A DNA stretch of 64,000 nucleotides from positions 124,001 to 188,000 of the forward strand of contig CAJUFY010000001.1 in assembly GCA_910586245.1 (NCBI GenBank). The letters run 5' to 3'. Shown here one piece after another: positions 25,035-33,111 of this stretch; the first letter of the stretch is position 1, and every line of letters begins with the position of its first letter. The DNA comes from an uncultured Christensenella sp. GTDB lineage: Bacteria; Bacillota; Clostridia; Christensenellales; Borkfalkiaceae. A program made the position numbers and the translations under genes. Under the pieces are notes generated by a model. The model saw only the letters and a program-made list of their open reading frames with translations, was not told the DNA's origin and made no database searches.

Positions 25035-25055
25035 GCATTTTTACTCGACAGGCGT
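25016..25055 (-). terminator. Intrinsic terminator after ftsY, overlapping the ylxM promoter
   Basis: ACGCCTGTC and GACAGGCGT form a perfect 9-bp stem (25047-25055 with 25024-25032) with a 14-base loop; on the minus strand CG and a six-T run follow (25016-25021). The 3' arm supplies part of the TTGACA of the next promoter. Confidence 0.85.
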
Positions 25056-25082
25056 AATTTTCTTTTCCGCATGGATTCCGTT

Positions 25083-25979
25083 TTAAATAAATCCTTCCAC
25101 GAACTGTTCGGCGTCGAAGGGTTCCAGATCGTCGATCTTTTCGCCGACGCCCGCAAACACGACGGGAATCTTCAATTCCCCGCACAGCGAGAACACGAAA
25201 CCGCCCTTTGCTGTGCCGTCTAATTTCGTGAGTACGATCCCGTCCAGATCGACCGCTTCGTTGAATACGCGCGCCTGTTCGGTCGCGTTTTGTCCCGTCG
25301 TCGCGTCGAGCACCAAAAACTTATAGAAAGAAGCTTCGGGGTATTCGCGCGTAACCACGCGATCCATCTTTTTCAGCTCGTTCATTAAATTTTCTTTCAC
25401 GTGCAGTCTGCCCGCGGTATCCACGAGAACGACGTCCGTCCCCCGCGCTTTGGCGGAAGAAACGGCGTCGAACACGACTGCGGAAGGATCGCTCCCCTCT
25501 TCGTGTTTGACGATGCGCACCTTCGCGCGTTCCGCCCAGACGCCGAGCTGATCGACCGCCGCCGCGCGGAAGGTATCCGCCGCCGCGACAGTAACGCTCT
25601 TCTTCTGTTTTACGAACCAGTTTGCGACTTTGCCGATCGTGGTCGTCTTGCCCACGCCGTTCACGCCGACGAACATGATCACGCAGGGATACGCGATTTC
25701 GGGGACTTCCGCTTCGCACAGCGTATCCTCCAGAATATCCTTTAAAAGATCGGTTACGAACGCCTCGTCCTTCACCTTTCCGCCGATCGCCTCTTCCCGC
25801 ACCTGTTCCACGACGTCCTCCGCCGTGCGGACGGAAACGTCTGCGGAAATTAAGATTTCTTCGAGTTCGTCGTAAAAATCATTCCCGATTTTGTTCTTTA
25901 AAAAGAGCTGGCGCATCTTGTGCGCGACGCTGTCTTTTGTCTTTTTCAACGCGTCTTTGATTTTACCGAAAAAGCTCAT
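25083..25979 (-). CDS. ftsY: SRP receptor FtsY
   Basis: Membrane-associated GTPase receptor of the SRP. 298 residues, the short Gram-positive form without the acidic A domain. GTPase motifs: FVGVNGVGKTTTIGKVA near 102, DTFRAAAVDQL, DTAGRLHVKENLM near 185, LTKLDGTAKGG near 247, GVGEKIDDLEPF near the end. AAGGAG ribosome site; 20 bases after smc. Confidence 0.97.
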   Translation of the reverse strand: MSFFGKIKDALKKTKDSVAHKMRQLFLKNKIGNDFYDELEEILISADVSVRTAEDVVEQVREEAIGGKVKDEAFVTDLLKDILEDTLCEAEVPEIAYPCVIMFVGVNGVGKTTTIGKVANWFVKQKKSVTVAAADTFRAAAVDQLGVWAERAKVRIVKHEEGSDPSAVVFDAVSSAKARGTDVVLVDTAGRLHVKENLMNELKKMDRVVTREYPEASFYKFLVLDATTGQNATEQARVFNEAVDLDGIVLTKLDGTAKGGFVFSLCGELKIPVVFAGVGEKIDDLEPFDAEQFVEGFI

Positions 25980-25999
25980 GTCCGCTCCTTATGGCGCAT

Positions 26000-28900
26000 T
26001 TATATTACGGTATCGCCGCCCAGTTTGGCTTCGACTTCCGAAAGCTTGACCGAAACGATTTTACTGACGCCCTTTTCCTCCATGGTAACGCCGAAGAGGG
26101 AGTCCGCCTGATTCATGGTGGGTTTTCTGTGCGTGATCACGATAAACTGCGTATCGCGCGAGAACTTTTTCAGATACTTCGCAAAACGGTCTACGTTCGC
26201 TTCGTCGAGCGCCGCCTCGATTTCGTCGAGAATACAGAAGGGCATCGGACGGGATTTTAAAATTGCGAACAGAATGGCGATTGCCGTGAAGGCGCGTTCG
26301 CCGCCCGAAAGCAGGGAAATTTTGGTCAGTTTTTTGCCGGGCGGGCAAGCGACGATTTCCACGCCCGCATTCAAAGGATCTTCGCAGTTTTCGTAATCGA
26401 GCTGCATTTCCGCTCTGCCGCCGCCGAACAACTCTTTGAAAATCTGCGTGAAGTTGGCGTTGATTTCGTTGAAGCCTTTATCGAACTTCTCCTGCATTTC
26501 CGCCTTTAACGCGTCGAGCACGGTGGTCAGATCGCCGATCCCCTTATCGAGATCGTCGCGCTGGGTGAGCATATCCTGATACCGTTCCATGAGCGCGTTG
26601 TAATCTTCTTCCGCATTCTGGTTGACGGGGCCGAGCATGGTAATGCTGCGCTTCAACGAAGTAATGCGCGATTGCGACTGCGCAACCTCGTACGCGGGAT
26701 CGCGCAATTCCTGCGCGCTCTCGTAACTCAGATTGTACGCTTCCCCGATGCGCTGTTTCAGGTTTTCGAGGTTGGTTTCCGCTTTGGAAATTTCCAGTTC
26801 GTACGAATGTTTTTCGTCGCTCAGCGACATCTGCCGCGTGAGCAAGCCGCGCTTTTCCTCCGAATAACGCGCTTGTTTTTCGTTTTCCAACCGTTTGCTC
26901 TCTTCCGATTCGGCAAGGCGGTCGCGCAATACGGCGACGGTGTGCTGCTCCTCTTCGGTCAGCGCAACTTTTTCTTCCTGCCGTTTGAGCTGTTCGATCA
27001 GCGTTTCCGTCTGCAGCATCGCCTTGCGCGTATCTTCCACTTTGGAAAGGAGCTGTTCCTTTTCGCGCTGCAACCGCAGTACCGTAGCCTCGTCCGCTTC
27101 GCGGATGCTTTTCAGCGAAGCGCCCTCCACCTGCAGCGCGTGATATTTACCCGAAAGCTCGTCCCTTTCCGATTTGAGCTGCGCAACTTCCTCTTCCCGC
27201 TTGCTCGCTTCTTCTGCGGCTTCCGAACGGATTTTGTTGAGCAAATCTTCGTTTTCCGCGGAGGAAAGCACTTCGCTCTGCAACACGTCGATCTGTTGCG
27301 TCAGACGGTTCAACAGTCCGTCGTACTCTTCTTTGTCCCTCTCTGCGTCGGAAACAAGCCCCGCAAGCGCAAGTTCGCGCTGTGCGGACGCGGCGAAATT
27401 CGCCGTTTCCTCCTGTATTTTCACGCGGAACGCTTCCTTCGCTTTCTGCGCTTCTTCCAGTTCGCTCTCGCAGGAAGCAAGCGCTTCTTTGAGTTTTTCG
27501 AGGGAAGCCTGTTTGCGCGCGATCCCCTCTTCGCACTCCTTAATGTGGCGTTCGCCCGCAAGCAGGTTGCCGCTCTCTTTGCGGCGGGATCCGCCCGTCA
27601 TCGCGCCGCTGGTGGCGATCGTATCGCCGTCGAGCGTTACGATCTTAAACGCGCGGGGGTACTTTTTGGAAATCTGCGTCGCGCTCGCGATGGTATCGCA
27701 TACGAGCGTGTTGCCGAGCAGATTTTTGATGACGTTATCGTAATACCCGTCGTACGTGACGAGTTCTTCGGCAAGACCGAGCGCGCCGTTTTCGCCGAGC
27801 GCCTGCGTAATTTCGCGGGTGTTGCCGCGGGGACGCATTGCCGACACGGGCAAAAAGGTAACGATGCCGCCGCCCGTGCGCTTTAAGTATTCGATGAGAT
27901 AGCGCGCGTCGTCCGAATCGGCGGTGACGAGGTTCTGCATCGCCGCGCCGAACGCCGTTTCGATCGCCACTTCGTACTTCTTTTCGGTCGTGATGATATC
28001 CGCAATCGCGCCCTTTAAGCGGGAACCGATTTCGGGATTGTCCTTTGCGGTGAGCTGCAATTTCCGCACGGAGTCGCGGTAACCGTCGAACCTGTTTTTT
28101 AGGTTGCGGTACAGTTCGAGATTGTTCGAAAGATTCGCAATCGACGTATTGCAGTCTACGATTTCCTCGGTGAGTTTTAACCGCGAACGCGCGAGATCGG
28201 CGGCTTCCTGCGAAAGTTCTTCCCCGCGGCTCTGGGATTCGTCGAGGAACTTTTCGGTCGCGTCCTTTTCCGCGCGGCACGCTTCGAGCTGACGCGCGTA
28301 TTCCGCACGGCGGTTTTCCGCCTTCTGAATGGCTTCCTTCACTTCGAAAATCCGTTCGGAAGCCGCGTCGCGCTTCGCTTCGAGGCTCCCCACGTTGGCG
28401 CGGACGTCCGCAAGGTTTTCCACCGAGCTGAGTTCGCTCGCGCGCTTTTCGTTGGATATCCGCTCGTAAGCCGCAACGCGCGCGTCCGCTTCCTGCAACT
28501 TCCGATACAGCGCCTCGCTCTCCGTTTCGATTTCCTTCGCGCGCTCCTCGCCCGCTTTCTGCTTTAACGCGCTCTGCGCGACGAGCGTATCGATTTCCTT
28601 CGTACGGCGAATGGAATACTCCACGTCGTCCGTCGCCTGAGAGAGCTGGCGGCGGTACGATTGAATGCGTTCGCCGATGACTTTCGCTTCCCCCGTCTTG
28701 TGTTCCATACCCACTTCGAACAGACGCAGTTTTTCGTTCAGGGAACGCAGACGGTCGTCCGCTTTGCGGATTTCTTCGCGGCTGAGCGCCTCCTCTTCGT
28801 CTACGGCAACGAGGCGGGCTTCCACGCCCGCGAGCTTTTCGCCCGCTTCGGCAATACGCACGCGGTACTTTTCCGTTTCCACCGCAAACGAATCGTAATG

Positions 28901-29596
28901 CACGAGGTAAGAGTTGACCTCTTCGTACCGCAGCTGTTGGGAAAATTCGCGGTACTTTCTTGCGGTTTCCGCCTGTTTTTCAAGCGGACGGATCTGCTTT
29001 TCCGCCTCGTCCATACGCTGTACGAAAACGGTGAGGTTGCCCTTCGCGTTTTCGAGCTTGCGTTCGATTTCCCCCTTCTGCGCTTTAAACTTCATCACGC
29101 CCGTGGCTTCTTCGAAAATGGAACGGCGGTCTTCGGGCTTCGCGTTCATGATTTGTTCGACCTTGCCCTGCCCAATGATGGAATAGCCCTCTTTGCCGAT
29201 CCCCACGCCGTGCAGAAGCGCCACGATGTCTTTCAAACGGCAAGGCTGCATGTTCAGCAGATATTCGCTCTCGCCCGAACGGTACAGACGGCGCGTCATA
29301 GCGACTTCTTCGTATTCGATGTCGAAGAGTTTTTCGGCATTGTCGAACACGAGGGTTACTTCGCAATAGGAAAGTTGACGGCGCGCTTCCGTGCCGTTGA
29401 AGATGACGTCCTGCATGCTCGTACCGCGCAGCGTCTTTGCCGACTGTTCGCCCAGAACCCAGCGCACCGCGTCGGCAACGTTGCTCTTTCCGCAGCCGTT
29501 GGGACCCACGATACAGGTAACACCGTCGTCGAATTTTACCGAGGTTTTATCTGCAAACGACTTAAACCCCACAAGCCTGATTTCTTTGAAATTCAC
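26000..29596 (-). CDS. smc: Chromosome segregation ATPase SMC
   Basis: Condensin core protein that extrudes DNA loops and organises the origin region, with ScpA and ScpB (not in this window). 1198 residues. Walker A GPNGCGKSNVADAV at about 32, two long coiled coils (about 165-505 and 670-1020), hinge about 515-640 with LKGAIADIITTEKKYE and the DGDTIATSGAMTGGS loop, signature LSGGERAFTA near 1105 and Walker B FCILDEIEAALDEANV. The start codon is GTG and overlaps the rnc stop (GTGA). Confidence 0.97.
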   Translation of the reverse strand: MNFKEIRLVGFKSFADKTSVKFDDGVTCIVGPNGCGKSNVADAVRWVLGEQSAKTLRGTSMQDVIFNGTEARRQLSYCEVTLVFDNAEKLFDIEYEEVAMTRRLYRSGESEYLLNMQPCRLKDIVALLHGVGIGKEGYSIIGQGKVEQIMNAKPEDRRSIFEEATGVMKFKAQKGEIERKLENAKGNLTVFVQRMDEAEKQIRPLEKQAETARKYREFSQQLRYEEVNSYLVHYDSFAVETEKYRVRIAEAGEKLAGVEARLVAVDEEEALSREEIRKADDRLRSLNEKLRLFEVGMEHKTGEAKVIGERIQSYRRQLSQATDDVEYSIRRTKEIDTLVAQSALKQKAGEERAKEIETESEALYRKLQEADARVAAYERISNEKRASELSSVENLADVRANVGSLEAKRDAASERIFEVKEAIQKAENRRAEYARQLEACRAEKDATEKFLDESQSRGEELSQEAADLARSRLKLTEEIVDCNTSIANLSNNLELYRNLKNRFDGYRDSVRKLQLTAKDNPEIGSRLKGAIADIITTEKKYEVAIETAFGAAMQNLVTADSDDARYLIEYLKRTGGGIVTFLPVSAMRPRGNTREITQALGENGALGLAEELVTYDGYYDNVIKNLLGNTLVCDTIASATQISKKYPRAFKIVTLDGDTIATSGAMTGGSRRKESGNLLAGERHIKECEEGIARKQASLEKLKEALASCESELEEAQKAKEAFRVKIQEETANFAASAQRELALAGLVSDAERDKEEYDGLLNRLTQQIDVLQSEVLSSAENEDLLNKIRSEAAEEASKREEEVAQLKSERDELSGKYHALQVEGASLKSIREADEATVLRLQREKEQLLSKVEDTRKAMLQTETLIEQLKRQEEKVALTEEEQHTVAVLRDRLAESEESKRLENEKQARYSEEKRGLLTRQMSLSDEKHSYELEISKAETNLENLKQRIGEAYNLSYESAQELRDPAYEVAQSQSRITSLKRSITMLGPVNQNAEEDYNALMERYQDMLTQRDDLDKGIGDLTTVLDALKAEMQEKFDKGFNEINANFTQIFKELFGGGRAEMQLDYENCEDPLNAGVEIVACPPGKKLTKISLLSGGERAFTAIAILFAILKSRPMPFCILDEIEAALDEANVDRFAKYLKKFSRDTQFIVITHRKPTMNQADSLFGVTMEEKGVSKIVSVKLSEVEAKLGGDTVI

Positions 29597-30252
29597 TTAT
29601 TTTTCCTCTTTGTCAGTTTCAGATAGAGCGTCTTCGCGGCTTCCGTTTCCGCCGTTTTCTTGCTCTCGCCCGCGCCCTCCGCGCTTTCGCCGAGCGCGCA
29701 AACGCGGCAGCGGTACGTTCCGTCTTCGAAATCGACGCGGTACTCGGGCACCGATTTCGTGCGGTCCTGCACGAATTCCTGCAACATCGTTTTATAATTT
29801 TCCGTTTCGATTTCCGTCAGATAGCGGGCAAGAAACCGCTTTGCTTCTTCCACGCCGCCGTCGAGATAAATTCCCGCGACGACCGCCTCGAACAGATTCG
29901 AAGGCGTTTTTCCGCTCACGTTGCGTTCGCCGCCCGAATAGCGCAAAAAGCGCATGAGCCCCGCCTTGCGTTCGGCAAGATCGAGCGCGGGCTTCGAAAC
30001 GTATTGCTTGCGCAGTTCGGTCAATTTCCCCTCGTCGCACTTGCAATCGCCGAAGAGCTTTTCGGTCACGCAGAGCTGCAACACCGCGTCGCCCAAAAAT
30101 TCCAGCCGTTCGTTGTGCTCTCCCCCGCAGACGTTGGCGTACGTTTTATGCGTAAAACAGGTCTTTAACAGGTTGCGGTCTTTGAACGCGTAACCGATCG
30201 CCCGCTCCGCTTCGCCGTACGTTCGTTCCGTCCAGTCCTCGCCGTTATTCAT
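29593..30252 (-). CDS. rnc: Ribonuclease III
   Basis: Double-strand RNA endonuclease for rRNA and mRNA processing. 219 residues from MNNGEDWTERTYGEAERAIG. The signature NERLEFLGDAVLQL is at about 47-60 with the second acidic cluster in SNLFEAVVAGIYLDGG near 114. The dsRNA-binding domain follows (residues about 148-216, VPEYRVDFEDG, ESKKTAETEAAKTLY). A longer in-frame start upstream lies within plsX and is rejected; the chosen ATG overlaps the plsX end by 8 bases. The acpP gene often found here is absent. Confidence 0.95.
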   Translation of the reverse strand: MNNGEDWTERTYGEAERAIGYAFKDRNLLKTCFTHKTYANVCGGEHNERLEFLGDAVLQLCVTEKLFGDCKCDEGKLTELRKQYVSKPALDLAERKAGLMRFLRYSGGERNVSGKTPSNLFEAVVAGIYLDGGVEEAKRFLARYLTEIETENYKTMLQEFVQDRTKSVPEYRVDFEDGTYRCRVCALGESAEGAGESKKTAETEAAKTLYLKLTKRKNK

Positions 30253-31270
30253 CCGCGCCCTCCGGAGCGGTTTCCGCGAGCATGTCCGCAAGCATGCCGA
30301 TCAGATTCCCGCGGTATGCGTCCACCGCCTGCAAGACGGAAGGCGTAATGCTCTTCGCCTTGGAAGAGCCGTGCGATTTGATCACGACTTTTTTCAGCCC
30401 CAAAAATACCGAACCGCCGAAACGGTTGTAATCGAGCATGTATTTGAGTTTGCCGACCTGCTTTCTCGCGCAGAGATAGGCAAGCTTGCTGCCGAAACTT
30501 TTGCGGAATTCCTTGCTCAGCAAATCGCCCACCGTTTTGCCGCAGCCTTCGATGGATTTGAGCGCGATATTGCCCGAAAACCCGTCCGCGACCGCGACGT
30601 CCACGTCGCCGTACATGATGTCCCTGCCTTCGATATTGCCCGCAAAATCGATGCTTTGCAAATCTTTCATGAGCCCATGCGCTTCCTGATGAAGCGGGTC
30701 GCCCTTATGTTCTTCGGTGCCGTTGGTCAAAAGCCCCACGCGGGGATTCTGAATCCCGAACGCGGCTTTGGCGTACGCGCTCGCCATAATGCCGAACTGC
30801 GCAAGATAGGCGGGTTTGCATTCCGCGTTCGCGCCGCAATCGCAGAGCAGGGTAACCCCGCCGCGCACGTTGGGAATGGCGGGGCAGAGCGCGGGACGCT
30901 GCACCCCTTTGAGTCTGCCCACGAACATGATTCCGCCCGTAAGCACCGCGCCCGTGGAGCCCGCCGAAACGAATCCGCCCACGTCGTCGCGTTCTTTAAG
31001 TTGTTTTAAGCCCACGACGAGCGAGCTGTCCCGTTTGGAACGCACCGCGTGCGTGGGAACGTCGTCGTTGGTAATCACCTCGCTGCAATGGATCACCTCC
31101 ACGCGCGAAGCGTCGTATTTATATTTGCCGAGTTCGGCGCGCACGAGATTCTCGTCGCCCGTAAGAATAATCCCGAAGTCTTTGCGTTCGTTCAGCGCGA
31201 GCACCGCGCCCTTTACGATTTCCGCGGGCGCGTTGTCGCCGCCCATTGCGTCTACTACGATATGCAACAT
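30245..31270 (-). CDS. plsX: Phosphate acyltransferase PlsX
   Basis: Makes acyl-phosphate from acyl-ACP for phospholipid synthesis; peripheral on the membrane. 341 residues from MLHIVVDAMGGDNAPAEIVKG, preceded by GGGAGAGGG. Other landmarks: TGDENLVRAEL, VGLLTNGTEEHKGDPLHQEAH, VAVADGFSGNIALKSIEG and the KHGSSKAKS-type segment (KSHGSSKAKSI). First gene of the plsX-rnc-smc-ftsY operon. Confidence 0.95.
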   Translation of the reverse strand: MLHIVVDAMGGDNAPAEIVKGAVLALNERKDFGIILTGDENLVRAELGKYKYDASRVEVIHCSEVITNDDVPTHAVRSKRDSSLVVGLKQLKERDDVGGFVSAGSTGAVLTGGIMFVGRLKGVQRPALCPAIPNVRGGVTLLCDCGANAECKPAYLAQFGIMASAYAKAAFGIQNPRVGLLTNGTEEHKGDPLHQEAHGLMKDLQSIDFAGNIEGRDIMYGDVDVAVADGFSGNIALKSIEGCGKTVGDLLSKEFRKSFGSKLAYLCARKQVGKLKYMLDYNRFGGSVFLGLKKVVIKSHGSSKAKSITPSVLQAVDAYRGNLIGMLADMLAETAPEGADE

Positions 31271-31305
31271 TTTACCCTCTCCCGTTTTAAAAACGATACG
31301 TATCA

Positions 31306-31334
31306 ATTATATCATTTTTTTTTGGAAATTACAA
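31306..31334 (-). promoter_or_regulatory. Promoter of plsX-rnc-smc-ftsY
   Basis: TTGTAA (complement of 31329-31334), 17 bases containing a nine-A run, TATAAT (complement of 31306-31311). Leader of about 28 bases. No FapR-type operator palindrome was recognised. Confidence 0.7.
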
Positions 31335-31390
31335 TGTTTTCGGGGCGGCAATCAAAAATTTCCGCATTCCGCAAAGAAAAAATTATAGCG

Positions 31391-31414
31391 AAAAGGCGCG
31401 GAATTTTCCGCGCC
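31391..31414 (-). terminator. Terminator after the cation transporter
   Basis: GGCGCGGAA and TTCCGCGCC form a 9-bp stem around a short AT loop, followed by TTTTCGC on the minus strand; 18 bases past the transporter stop codon. Confidence 0.75.
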
Positions 31415-31431
31415 CGAAATTCAAACTAAAT

Positions 31432-32535
31432 TTATTCCCGTTCCGTGCGGATCACGGGCTCGCACGCGCACAGCAGCCGCACGGCGCGTTCGAGATCGTT
31501 GCGCACTTCCTCGTCCTTTTTTTTGCAGGAAAAGGGAATCCCCGCTTCGAAAACAATTTTATCGACCGTTCCGCGCACGAGGCGGAAATCGTGCAGATTG
31601 AGCCCTTCCACCGTTCCCTCTACCGCGGCGCGGATGCGCTCTTCCAGCTCCTTTGCCTCGGCGTCCTGCAAATCGACGGGATCGAGATGCCCCGTAAACT
31701 CCACGCCGAGCGATTCGGCAATGCGGAGTTCGAGCCCGTCGATCACTTCGTGCGCGGAAAGGGCGGGCAGATTTGCGTCCATTTCGATGTGCGCGACGGC
31801 GAAAAATTTATGCGGGCCGTAGCGGTACGCGCGCAGGTCGTGCACGCCGAGCACTCCTTCCCCGCTCAGAATCACGGCGCGGAGTTCTTCGAGCAGCGCG
31901 GCGTCGGGCGCCTGCCCGATCAGTTTGGAACTCGCTTCCCGTACGATCGCAATCCCTTCCCACACGATGAACAGCGCGACGAGCACGCCCGCATAGCCGT
32001 CGGCGGGCAGACGGGTAAACTGCGCCACGATCAGACCGATGACGACGGCGAGCGTCGCGATGCAGTCGCAAAGGCTGTCCGTCGCCGCCGCTTTGAGCGC
32101 GTCCGACTCCAGCTTGCGCGCTTCGACGCGGTAAAAGACGAACATGCCCGCCTTTACGGCAACGGAAACGCCGAGCATGACGTAAATGCCCCAAAAGGCT
32201 TCGGAAACGGTGCCCGAAATAATCTTTTCGACCGATTCGCGCAGCAGCTCCACCGCAAGCAGAAGCACGAGAAACCCAATGATCATCGAAGCGACGTACT
32301 CAGCGCGCTGATGACCGTAGGGGTGTTCTTTGTCCGCGGGCTTCGCGGCAATGCGGAAGGAAACGAGCGAAACGGCGCCGCTTCCGCAATCGCTTAAATT
32401 GTTGAATCCGTCCGCAAGGACGGAAACGAGGGAAAACAGCGCGCCGTACACGATTTTAATTGCGGCGAGCGCAAAGTTGAGCGCAATGCCGACGGCGCTG
32501 ACGAGTTTCCCCCGCTTCAATCTCGAACTTTCCAT
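31432..32535 (-). CDS. Cation diffusion facilitator transporter
   Basis: 367-residue CDF-family exporter of divalent cations (zinc, manganese or iron) in the cytoplasmic membrane. Six hydrophobic segments in the first 205 residues; the TM2 metal site reads SVLADGFNNLSDCGS and the TM5 site ALKAAATDSLCDCIA, both in the usual places. The cytoplasmic domain is followed by an extra C-terminal region. The metal cannot be told. Start chosen at 32535 because the earlier in-frame ATG overlaps the -10 box. No ribosome site: probably a leaderless mRNA. Divergent from mazF. Confidence 0.88.
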   Translation of the reverse strand: MESSRLKRGKLVSAVGIALNFALAAIKIVYGALFSLVSVLADGFNNLSDCGSGAVSLVSFRIAAKPADKEHPYGHQRAEYVASMIIGFLVLLLAVELLRESVEKIISGTVSEAFWGIYVMLGVSVAVKAGMFVFYRVEARKLESDALKAAATDSLCDCIATLAVVIGLIVAQFTRLPADGYAGVLVALFIVWEGIAIVREASSKLIGQAPDAALLEELRAVILSGEGVLGVHDLRAYRYGPHKFFAVAHIEMDANLPALSAHEVIDGLELRIAESLGVEFTGHLDPVDLQDAEAKELEERIRAAVEGTVEGLNLHDFRLVRGTVDKIVFEAGIPFSCKKKDEEVRNDLERAVRLLCACEPVIRTERE

Positions 32536-32542
32536 ACCGTAC

Positions 32543-32571
32543 ATTATACACAGTTTGCGCGGAAAAGTCAC
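32543..32571 (-). promoter_or_regulatory. Promoter giving a leaderless cation transporter mRNA
   Basis: GTGACT (complement of 32566-32571), 17 bases, TATAAT (complement of 32543-32548), 7 bases to the ATG at 32535. The expected +1 is at or one base before the start codon. Confidence 0.65.
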
Positions 32572-32694
32572 GCATTGCAAAAAAAATTGTATAAATTGCG
32601 GGAATTGCGGGAACAATCTTTTTGCGGTGAGCAAAAAAACAAGCCGTTACATAAAATGATAGCGGAAGACTTGCTCACAAAAGAAGGTACTCGT

Positions 32695-33054
32695 ATGGTA
32701 GTAAAACGCGGAGAACTGTATTACGCCGATCTTTCGCCCGTCGTCGGAAGCGAACAGGGCGGCGTGCGCCCCGTGCTGGTGGTGCAGAACGACACCGGAA
32801 ACAAATATTCCCCCACCGTGATCGCCGCGGCGGTCACGAGCCGCATTCATAAAGCGAAGCTCCCCACGCACATCGAACTCCCGCAGGCGTTCGGTCTGGC
32901 GAAAGACAGCGTGATTCTGTTGGAGCAAATCCGCACCATCGACAAAAAAAGACTGATGTCCCGCATCGGGGAATTGCCGCCATCCACGATGTCGCGGGTA
33001 AACCGCGCCATTCTGATCAGCCTCGGCTTCGACGGCAATACTTACAGAGCGTAA
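32695..33054 (+). CDS. MazF/EndoA-type endoribonuclease toxin, unpaired
   Basis: 119-residue PemK/MazF-family sequence-specific mRNA interferase. Starts VVKRGELYYADLSPVVGSEQGG, followed by RPVLVVQNDTGN, VIAAAVTSRIHKAKLPTHIEL and LLEQIRTIDKKRL: all conserved EndoA features including the catalytic Arg of QGGVRP and the Thr/Ser of VTS. Ribosome site AAGAAGG. In Bacillus an antitoxin gene (EndoAI) lies directly upstream; here the 120 codons upstream on the plus strand show no ribbon-helix-helix protein. It may be an orphan or use a distant antitoxin. Confidence 0.9.
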   Translation: MVVKRGELYYADLSPVVGSEQGGVRPVLVVQNDTGNKYSPTVIAAAVTSRIHKAKLPTHIELPQAFGLAKDSVILLEQIRTIDKKRLMSRIGELPPSTMSRVNRAILISLGFDGNTYRA

Positions 33055-33074
33055 AAATTGATCCGATTCAACAA

Positions 33075-33111
33075 CAACCCCGCTTCGGGATTCCGAAGCG
33101 GGATTGTTTTT
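33075..33111 (+). terminator. Terminator between mazF and pnp
   Basis: CCCGCTTCGG and CCGAAGCGGG (10-bp stem, four-base loop) followed by ATTGTTTTTA on the plus strand. The convergent pnp stop codon lies in the T run. Confidence 0.88.

Noticed and set aside
32575..32694. Forty codons in frame upstream of mazF as a fused antitoxin or extension
   Set aside because: The sequence KKLYKLRELREQSF does not resemble a ribbon-helix-helix antitoxin and the AAGAAGG site belongs to the shorter start at 32695.
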